17,886 bases of DNA, from positions 1 to 17,886 of the forward strand of contig CALFPM010000203.1 in assembly GCA_937919155.1 (NCBI GenBank), written 5' to 3'. The position numbers and the translations under genes are program-made. The DNA is from an uncultured Clostridia bacterium (lineage in GTDB: Bacteria; Bacillota; Clostridia; Oscillospirales; Acutalibacteraceae). Position 1 is the first letter of the stretch, and each line of letters begins with the position of its first letter. The notes beneath the pieces were generated by a model that saw only the letters and a list, made by a program, of their open reading frames with translations, had not been told where the DNA came from and ran no database searches. Of this stretch, positions 7,551 through 16,500 are shown piece after piece.

Positions 7551-10400
7551 TTATTCTTCTACCAGCATACCTTCTACCTGGTCAATTACTGCACCAAAGA
7601 TAGCGTCTGTAAGAAGAGCACTGTCAACAGCTGAAATTCTTCTGTTACCGTCAAGATTAGCAGCTCTGAACATATACTCAACTCTTGTCTTTGTTGCTGA
7701 CCATTCGGGTGAGAAGATTTCGTCGTCAAGAAGACCTGTGTCAACAGCTGAAAGTCTTGAGTTACCGTCAAGGTCACCGAAGATTACAACGTAGAAGCTT
7801 TCAACCACAAAGTCGTCTTCCTTGTCTTCTGTGCCGTTTCTATCCTTAACCTCAACAAGTGTTCCTGTACCAAGACGTCCTCTTGAAACAGCATAAACTT
7901 CTGTGTAACCGTCACCCTGAACAGTAATCCAATCTGACTCTATGTCTTCAAGAAGATCTTCTTTTACAACAGTATCTTTAAGACCAAGCTTGAGACCGTA
8001 GATAAGATTCTTTGTTTCGTCTGTTGTTTCAACAAATTCTGTTGATACGGTGTATCCGTCATTGTATGATTCGATTTCACCGTCTCTTTCAATCATTGTT
8101 GTTGAACCAGCCTTGGGAACAAGCTTAACATCAACCTTCTTATATACAGCGTAGTATTCTGTTGCAACGCCTTCAGCCATTTCAATAGCTGTTGTGTCGA
8201 TTACTTCGCCGCCTTCTGTTTCTGCCCAGCCGAGGAAGATCCAGTATTCAGCCTTAACAATATTGTTTGCGGGGAACACGATATCTTCGCCGTAATTAAC
8301 TTCAGCTGTTGTTGAAGTTGCATCGCCCTTCCAGGGTGTTGCATCGAGTGCTTCGTAATCATAGAAAGTTATTGTTGCACTGCTGCGCTCAAGAACTGCA
8401 TTGAAATTAACAGCCTTTGCAGGCATCTTGAATCCTGCGAAATCGTTGCTGTCATCTTCATCTTCATCGTTGTAGATGATGCCTGTTTCTGCATCTTCCC
8501 AACCGATGAACTTCCAACCTGCGATATCAGGTGATGCAGGAACTTCAAGATCAGCATTGAGTGTTACATAGAATGACTCGAACTCTTCGTTCTGAACATA
8601 GTAAGTAACTTTATAAGCATCAACTTTTTCTACCCAAAGAGCGTTGAATGTCATGCCCTCTGCTTCCATTGTACCTACAGGTGAATCCCAACCGAGGAAG
8701 TCATAGCCTGCTCTTTCGGGATCTGCAGGAGGAACGATGTCTTCATCAAAGAGAACTGATACTGTGTAAGTATCTGTGCCGTCTGCAAATGCACCGCCGT
8801 TTGCATTGAACACTGCATCATAAGTGTTTGCAGTTGTCTTTGCATAAAGTTCAGTTACGTCTGAACCGTAAGTTGCGCTTACAAAAGCATTTTCACAAGC
8901 TGCGTCTGTGTACCAACCGTCAAAGCTGTAGCCTGTGGGAACGGTGTAACCGGGAACTGATGTTGAGATTTCTTCGCCGAATTCTTTTGAAAGAACACCA
9001 ACAAGAACGCCGTCTACATAGTATGAAACTGTGTAAGCACCTGCTTCAAAGTTTGCGGTGTATGTTGTGTCCTCTGCGGGGAATACGGTGGGAAGTGCGG
9101 GAGTCCAACCGATGAAATAGTAACCGTCCTTTGAGGGGTCTTCAATTTCATAGTTGAATGCTTCGCCTTCGATACCGGGGATTGATTCAATAGCATCTGC
9201 GCCGTTTGTGTTGAATGAAACAACAACATTCTTTGCCCAGATTGCTGTGTAAGTTGTGTCAACTGCGGGGTAAGTTTCGGGAAGCTCCATATTGCCTCTT
9301 ACATCCCAACCAACGAATGTGTAGCCATCCTTGGTGGGGTTTGCAATTTCAGCAAATGCATCGTAGGGCTTTGCGCCTTCGATTGCAGGGATTGCCGAAC
9401 CGCCGGCTGTGTTGAATGTGATATCAACTGTTTCCATCCAGAAAGCGTTAAGAACGAGTTCATTCTCGGGAATGAGTTCGGGAGCAGAGATAACTTCCTC
9501 AAGAGTGGGAGTTGTGTCTGCTGCGTCAATCCAACCCATGAATGCATAACCGTCATAGGTTACTGCGGGAACTTCTTTGATATCTGCAAGCTTGGCATCA
9601 ATTGCGCCTTCAACGAGAACTGAATCTGTGCCGTCAGCGAATGTACCGCCGTTTGCGTTAAATGTTACTGAGCTGATTGTTGAAACAGGCTTGCTTGCGA
9701 GTGTTACATCTGCATCCCAGAGTCTCATTGCCCAGAGGTCAACGTCTGTGCCGTCTGCTGAACCCTTGGGAACGTTAACAATTGCTCTTTTTCTTGCTGA
9801 ACTCTGAACTGTGGTGTCCTTCACGAAGAAGTCACCTTCTCCTTTTGCGTTTTCAGCAACTGTGAGTGTGAAAGCAAGGATGTAATCGCTGTTGTCATAC
9901 ATTACGTTGCTTTCGTTTTCAGCATTTACTTCGATGATTGCGTTGATTGCGCCGTATTTCGATGTGAAATCGGAATCAATGTAACCATTGCTGATCTGAG
10001 TTGAAAGATTGGGGTCAGCTGCAACTCTTGCTGTAACATCATAATCTGTTACAAAGCTGTTGTTTGCGTTAACAACTGTATTTTCATCATCTGCCGCATA
10101 TCTGACAGGAGTAGCTGTGTAAGTGTGTGTGAAGAAATCCTTGTCATAGAAGAAAAGCAGAGTACTGTCATTTGAATAGTAATCTGTTCCCAGATATACT
10201 CTCGCCTGAACAGTGTCGCGGGGTCTGACTTTTGTGGTTTCTACCCACTCACCACCGACTTGTTTGAAGAATTTTGTTTCGATATCCAGAGCGAAACCGT
10301 CATCAACTGTGGCATCCCAAGCTGAAGCGAGCACTGAAGCCGAACTGAAAATCATCAAAAAAGCAAGCAACACAGCAACGACTTTTTTAACATTTGTCAT
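7551..10400 (-). CDS. Secreted InlB B-repeat protein with dockerin-like C-terminus
   Basis: This 949-residue protein is the smallest and simplest paralogue of the cluster. The signal peptide is MTNVKKVVAVLLAFLMIF with likely cleavage at ASA/WD (residue 27). Residues 35-215 are a cohesin-like beta domain containing WVETTK, ARVYLGTDYY and LLFFYDKDFF. Seven InlB B-repeats follow (conserved F-x-GW tryptophans near 290, 365, 432, 497, 571, 634 and 725), without the long YTxExY modules of the 2,335-residue protein. Residues about 757-874 are a GTGT/GDG domain. Two calcium loops run D876-D887 and N915-D926, both ending SAVD. There is one cysteine, no LPXTG and no enzyme domain. It is probably an exported surface or scaffold-like protein; its partner is unknown. 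The ATG is preceded by AGGAGG (10418-10413) at a rather long 12 nt. Confidence 0.9.
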   Translation of the reverse strand: MTNVKKVVAVLLAFLMIFSSASVLASAWDATVDDGFALDIETKFFKQVGGEWVETTKVRPRDTVQARVYLGTDYYSNDSTLLFFYDKDFFTHTYTATPVRYAADDENTVVNANNSFVTDYDVTARVAADPNLSTQISNGYIDSDFTSKYGAINAIIEVNAENESNVMYDNSDYILAFTLTVAENAKGEGDFFVKDTTVQSSARKRAIVNVPKGSADGTDVDLWAMRLWDADVTLASKPVSTISSVTFNANGGTFADGTDSVLVEGAIDAKLADIKEVPAVTYDGYAFMGWIDAADTTPTLEEVISAPELIPENELVLNAFWMETVDITFNTAGGSAIPAIEGAKPYDAFAEIANPTKDGYTFVGWDVRGNMELPETYPAVDTTYTAIWAKNVVVSFNTNGADAIESIPGIEGEAFNYEIEDPSKDGYYFIGWTPALPTVFPAEDTTYTANFEAGAYTVSYYVDGVLVGVLSKEFGEEISTSVPGYTVPTGYSFDGWYTDAACENAFVSATYGSDVTELYAKTTANTYDAVFNANGGAFADGTDTYTVSVLFDEDIVPPADPERAGYDFLGWDSPVGTMEAEGMTFNALWVEKVDAYKVTYYVQNEEFESFYVTLNADLEVPASPDIAGWKFIGWEDAETGIIYNDEDEDDSNDFAGFKMPAKAVNFNAVLERSSATITFYDYEALDATPWKGDATSTTAEVNYGEDIVFPANNIVKAEYWIFLGWAETEGGEVIDTTAIEMAEGVATEYYAVYKKVDVKLVPKAGSTTMIERDGEIESYNDGYTVSTEFVETTDETKNLIYGLKLGLKDTVVKEDLLEDIESDWITVQGDGYTEVYAVSRGRLGTGTLVEVKDRNGTEDKEDDFVVESFYVVIFGDLDGNSRLSAVDTGLLDDEIFSPEWSATKTRVEYMFRAANLDGNRRISAVDSALLTDAIFGAVIDQVEGMLVEE
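7581..7778 (-). other. Dockerin-like calcium-loop pair of the 949-residue protein
   Basis: Two near-identical loops, DLDGNSRLSAVD and NLDGNRRISAVD, suggest internal duplication, as in dockerins. Both carry N at position 5, R at position 7 and S at position 9; the second has N in place of D at position 1. The duplicate symmetry is clearer here than in the two sister proteins. Confidence 0.65.
9756..10298 (-). other. Cohesin-like domain of the 949-residue protein
   Basis: This is the counterpart of the domain at 6571-7113. A 20-base stretch coding for VETTK and its flanks is identical in the two genes. Strand order and the FFYDKDFF motif suggest a cohesin-type beta sandwich. No profile search could be made. 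Confidence 0.4.
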
Positions 10401-10412
10401 ATGCTTCTATTT

Positions 10413-10418
10413 CCTCCT
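10413..10418 (-). promoter_or_regulatory. Ribosome binding site of the 949-residue gene
   Basis: AGGAGG on the minus strand lies 12 nt from the ATG at 10400. The spacing is at the long end of normal, but no nearer in-frame start exists and the signal peptide begins at this ATG. Confidence 0.75.
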
Positions 10419-10449
10419 TGAATATTTATCTCGGTTTTGCAAAGTCCTT

Positions 10450-10493
10450 ATTATATATACATTAATATATATGTGCGCACAGCGCTACTTCAA
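10450..10493 (-). promoter_or_regulatory. Candidate promoter of the 949-residue gene
   Basis: On the minus strand TTGAAG (10493-10488) is followed after 18 nt by TATATT (10469-10464). A second -10-like TATAAT lies at 10455-10450 with no good -35. The spacer contains the perfect palindrome GTGCGCAC (10473-10480), a possible operator. The AT-rich run between the two -10 candidates can form a 7-bp ATATATA/TATATAT stem. It sits between the 3' stem-loop of the upstream gene and this gene's ribosome binding site. Confidence 0.4.
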
Positions 10494-10511
10494 TCGAACT
10501 TTGCTTCTCAT

Positions 10512-10538
10512 CCTGCGGACGGGGTTGCCGCCCGCAGG
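10512..10538 (-). terminator. 3' stem-loop after the giant partial gene
   Basis: In minus-strand RNA, CCUGCGG (10538-10532) pairs with CCGCAGG (10518-10512), then a G-U wobble (10531/10519), then CGG with CCG, around CAACC. This 11-bp stem starts 24 nt after the stop codon and is preceded by CTAAAAATC (10552-10544). No U-run follows. Confidence 0.65.
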
Positions 10539-10561
10539 TTTATGATTTTTAGTTAGGCTTA

Positions 10562-13500
10562 TCAGATGTAGTAATACTCTACATTACCGGTCACCTGGTC
10601 AACATCTGCAACATAAAGAGCGATATCGCTGATTGCTGTTGCGTCTGCTGCGGATACAAGACCGTCCTTATCATGAATATCAGCTGCGACAACCATGCAG
10701 TAGTCATAAGCCTCTGAACGCTCAACTGACCAATCGGTTGCAAGTGCTGCTTCATTATAAACTATTGATGCGTCTGTTGCGTCAACATATGCGTCACCGT
10801 TCACGTCACCGTAAATGATGATGAAGTATGTTTCAACGGGCTTTTCGGTGAGGTTATCGATAACTTCAACCTTTGTGCCTGTGCCGCAAACTCCATACTT
10901 GGTAAGAGTTACTTCAAGTCTGCCATCGCCTTTAACTGCGAGATAAGTTGAAAGAAGTGTGTCTTCATCAAGAAGTGTTTCAAGACCTGTTACATATCCT
11001 GTCTTCGTTGCATCGTCATACTTGAGAATTTCTGCTGTTGAATCAGCGGGAATTTCAAGTGCAACAACTACTCTTGCGAATACGGGATAGATTTTGATCT
11101 TCTGTGCAGGAACTGTGGGAGCTGCTGCAGCAAAGTCAATTACATATGCTTCAACATCTTCCGCATACTGGCCAAGCTCAACTTCTGTAAGTGACCAGCC
11201 TTCGAATGTGTAATTCTCAAGAGCGGGATTTACAAAGCTTGCATCGTATGCTGCGGGTTCCTTGATTGCTTCGCCGAATACAAGTTCAGTTGTGTAAGCA
11301 ACCTGTTTGCCTTCAGCGTCACTGTAGAATGTTACTTCGTAGCTGTTGATTACCCATACAGCGTAGTATGTAACATTTTCAGCTTCCATGTACCATGTTG
11401 AGGGAACAACTACAATGTCAGCCTCTGTGCCGTTTTCAACTGTTGTCCAACCCTTGAAGCTGTAACCTGTCTGAGTGGGATCAGCGGGCTTGGTTGCCAT
11501 TGTGTTGTAGTCCTGCTTGATTGTGTAAGTTGAGTTGCCGTTTGCAAATACACCGTCAAGTGCGTTGAAGAGAACTGTGTACTGATTGATTTCGAACTTA
11601 GCTGTGTAAGTTACGTTCTCTGTGCCCATTGCGGGAAGTGCGGTGTTTGCATTATACTCTGTGCCGTCTGCTGCTACCCAAGCAACGAAGGTATAACCTA
11701 CCTTTGTGGGGTTAACTGCAGGCTTAGCAACTGCTGAGTTGTATTCATATGACTTGGTTTCATATGTTGCCTTCTCTGATACGAAGGTTACGGTGTAGCT
11801 GTCGATATTCCACTGTGCTGTGTAAGTAACATCAGCTGCACCCATTGCGGGAAGTGTTGCACCGTCAGCGAAGATTTCGCCTGTTGCGCTGTTCTTCCAG
11901 CCTGAGAATGTGTAACCTGTCTTTGAGGGCTTGGTTGCCATCTTGACTGTTGCACCGTAGTTGTATTCAACAACTGTTTTGTCACCGTCAACATCCCAAG
12001 TTACTGAATAGGTGTTGATTGCAAATTCTGCTGTGTAATTTACATTTGCAGCGCCCATTGCGGGAAGTGTTGCATCTGCACCGTAAACTGTGCCGTCTGC
12101 TGCCTTCCAGCCCTTGAATGTGTAGCCTTCCTTTGAAGGATCGGTTGCGGGCTTGTTAACTGCTGCGCCGTATTCATAGCTCTTGGTTTCAACTGTTACA
12201 CCTTCAGCAACGAATGTTGCGATGTAGCTGTTGATTTCAAAGTATGCTGTGTAGGTTACATCAGCTGTGCCCATTGCGGGGAATGCTGTTTCTGCATCGT
12301 AAAGCTTACCTGATGCATCCTTCCAGCCCTTGAATGTCCAACCTGTCTTTGAAGGATCTGCAGGCTTTGCAACTGCTGCGCCGTAGCTGTAAGGAACGGT
12401 TGCAACTGTTTCACCTTCTGATACGAAGATTGCGTTGTGGCTGTCAATTGTGAAGTATGCTGTGTAGGTTACGGATGCGCCATCGTTACCAATATCAGCC
12501 ATCTTTTCAGAAATTTCAACTTCGTTGCCTGAATCGTCAACCCAGTACTGGAATGTCCAGCCTTCCTTAACTGTCTGGGTTTCATCGGGAACTACGATAT
12601 CTGCTCCGTAGGTGTAATTTTCGGAAATTGTTGTTCCGTCAATTACAAAGTTAACTGTGTATGTCTCCTGTGACCACTGAGCCTGATAGTTAACTGTTGT
12701 GCCGGCCATTGCAGGAAGAGTATCATTTACGCCATAAACAGCGCTTGTTGCTGCATCCTTCCAGCCTGCGAAGGTGTAACCAACACGAGAGGGAATTTCA
12801 GGAGCTGCAACCGCTGTACCGTATACAAATGCAGGTGACTTAATGTTTGTGCCGTCTGCATATGTACCGCCCTGTCCACGGAAGTTAACTGTGAAGCTCT
12901 GGATTTCCCAAAGAGCAACAAGATTAAGACCGCCAACGGGAACTGTTGTTGTGTCTGCAAGGACTTCTGTTGTTCCGTCAAGTGCCCAACCAATGAACTT
13001 GTAACCTTCCTTGGTAGGTTCAAGGAAGAATGTCTTGATTGTCGAAAGTGCTGTGCCGTAATCAATATTATTATTGTATACTGTTTCAGCCTTGTCAGCA
13101 TCCTTGTAGAGAACTACGGGATAGCTGTTTGCAGCGTAAACTGCGGTGTAAGTAAGGTCATGGTCATGAGGCATTGTTTCTGCTGACTCACCTGACCAGC
13201 CTGTAAAGCTGTAACCAACCTTTTCAGCAGGTGTGGGAGCAACGATTGCTGCGCCGTAGTAGAGACTCTGAGTTGTTGTGCCAGCCTCATCAATCCATGT
13301 AACTGTGTGCTGATTTCTCTTATAGTAAACCTTAAGAGTGATGTTGTTGGGAGCGGGAACAACCACGCCTGTAAGTAAGCTTGCATCTGCATCAAGTGTG
13401 AAGCCTGTGGGAGGAGCTGTGGGAGCTGTTACCTCGCTTTCAACAGGACCTGTCATTGTTGATGTTGATGTTGCTGTTTCGGGGTAATTACCTTCTGTAT

Positions 13501-16500
13501 CCATCTGGTAATACTCGATGTAATAATCAGCGTATGTAGCCTTCCATACTGCGTAGTATGTCTTGCCTTCAGCATCCATTGTGAAGTCTGCATTTTCAGC
13601 AAGATCGATTGTTGATGAACCTTCGGTAAGAGTCCAACCGAGGAATGCATAGCCGTTTCTTTCGGGCTTTGCAGGTGAAGCATTTGACATATCAAATGCA
13701 GTTTCAACTGTTACTGTTGTGATTGATTCATCACCGTTGAAGTAACCGCCTGCTGCATCGAATGTTGCATCAAAAATGTCAGCAACAAATTCACCGTTAA
13801 GAACAACTGCGCCTGCGGGCATTGTGAATGATGCGCCGGGAGCGTAAGTTGTGCCGTTGTAATCCCAGCCTGCGAATGTGTAGCCTGTGATATCAGCGGG
13901 GAATTCCTTAACTGTTACAGTGCCTTCGAACTCAACATCTTCTGTTGCATAAAGAGCACCGTCAACCTTATAAGTTACTGCGTATGTAGCCTTTGCCCAT
14001 ACTGCATAGAATGCATGACCGTTATCGTAATCAGTTGCAGTACCGAGAGTATCAAGAACTGCGCCGCCCTGTGTTGCTGCCCAACCGAGGAAGTTATAAC
14101 CTGCGCGAGTGGGAGCTGCGGGAGCTGTGATTGTTGTGCCGTGGTTAAGCTGTGAAGATGATTCGTTAGTTGTGCCGAATGTGCCTTCACCTGCATTGAA
14201 TGTTACTGTAACCTTCTTAACATCCCACTGAGCTGTATATGTTCTGTTCTGGTTATAAACAGCTGCAGGGTTGGGTGACCATGCCTTGAATACATAACCG
14301 TCCTTAACAGGAATTTCGATTGTTGAAGCATCGAATGCTGTGTAGAACTCACCTGATGATGTGATAGTCTGTGTTCCTGTTGAGGGGAATGTACCGCCTG
14401 CTGTAGCATCAAATGTATAAACAATGGTATCGCCCTTTGCATATACATTAATAACTGTTTTGCCGTCACCGCTGATAACAGCGCTTGCACCGTTGTTTCT
14501 TGAGTCTGTCTTATCGATTACGTAACCACGAGGTACGGAGATTTCTGACCAGAGAACATAGGTTGCATCTTCAGTGCCTGCAGCTTCTGCGATAATAACT
14601 GTTGACTCTGCGCGAGCAGTCTTTGTTGCTGTGTAAGTCTTCTGAACACCGGCGTTGTTATCAAAATAGTTAACAGTGATTGTGTAGTTAACCATACCGG
14701 CAATCCACTGAGCGTAAAGATCAACGCCGCCAAGGGGAACTGTTGATTCGCCAACCTTATAAACGTTGCCTTCAGCATCCTGCCACTCAACGAATTCATA
14801 GCCTGCCTTTTCTACATCATAGAAAGGACCTTTAAGTGTTTCGCCGTAAGCAACTTCTTCTGTATCCCAGAGCTCGCCGCCCATATCTACATAGTAGTTA
14901 ACTGTGTAAGGAATGCCTTCCCAAGCGGGAGCAAATGTGAGACCGTCTGTTTCAGCTGTTGCGTAGTAGCCTTCAACCCATATTACTGATTCGTCAACAG
15001 TGCCGGTTGCCTCATCATATTTATACCATATATTATTACCGGCAGCATCTTTCTTGATATTGTAGCCTTCCTTGGTGGGAGCTGCGAAGTCAACAATTTC
15101 AGTAGCTTCTCTGCCTGTGTATGTGAGCTTGCCTGCGCTGCCGTCTGCCCATGCACCACCGTTTGTAACAAGGTTAACTGTTGTTTCTGTTACGGGAGTG
15201 GGATCGATCTGGATAGTTGCTGTTGCAGTGTCAAGATTGGGAGTTACAGCGTTGTTGTATGTTTCAGCAACTGTAGCATCGCCTGTTTCAGCCCAGCCGT
15301 AGAACATGGTGCCCATGATATTGTCGGCTGTTCTGGTCCACTCGTTGCTCATATAAACTGTACCGCTGTCGCCTTCCGTTGCGGTATCCTTGACCTTGAG
15401 TTTAAACTCAATGAGCCATTTACCGTCCGACATAGGTTCACAGTTATAGTTTGTGGATGTTACGGTGGGATCAATGGTGACCATCATTGCATTGTAGTCC
15501 GCACGAACATCTGCAAGTTCTGAGGGCCAAACTCTGCTCAATGTTGCATCATTAGTTACGCCGACTGCGGAGGCTTCGATGCCTGCAACATATTCATTGT
15601 CTGAATTAAGCACAAATGCGCTTGTGCCTTCTGCTACGAGGTCATAGAAGTTCTTGTCGTACATAAATACGAACACTGAAGAACCAACATAGAAGTTGGT
15701 GAGTGATGTCATTCTGAATGTGATAACATCGCCTGCCTGTGCGGAACCTGCTGCTGTGCTTGTGGGCTCAACAATTGCTGCTTCGCCGGTAGCAAGCTTT
15801 TCATAAGCACCGATTGAAATGAATGCTGAGTACTTTGTGTTGTTCCATACAGGTGTAAGAACGATATCTTCCTGGGGATAATAGTCGAAGTCATAAACTT
15901 CGTTTGAACCCTGGATAACCCACTGTGTGAATACCTTGCCGTACTTGGCAGGAACTGCGGGAAGTATATCGTCAAAGGGAGTGTCAGATTTGCCTTCGTA
16001 AACAGGCATCTGCTCTGTTGTTGTGTCGAATGCTGATGTGGGTGCGCCCATATTAAATGTAATAGTATGATACTGAGCTTCCCACTTTGCATATGCAAGG
16101 AAACCTGTCTGAGTATTTCTGACTTCTGTGCCGTTTACGAAATACTGTTCAGTGTAGTCCTCGTTCCACCAGCCTGCGAAATCATAACCCTTTCTTACGG
16201 GGTCTGCAGGAGCATTGATGGTTGCGGGAGTTGTTGAGTAAGTAATATCGTTAACGGGTGAACCGCCGTTTGATTCAAACGAAACTGTTCCGTTAACATC
16301 AACCCAACGGATATAGATTGTTTTATCTGTATCGCCGAAGTTGAATGTAAGAGGCCAGCTGACGGGATTGCTGAATTCGCCTGTTTCAGCGTTGTATGAC
16401 TCATAGTATCCGCCGAAGAGGTAACCGTCATTGAGGTACTGACCGTTCTGATATGTCTTGGTGCCGTCTGCACCGACTGAAGCAACAAACTTTGTGGGTT

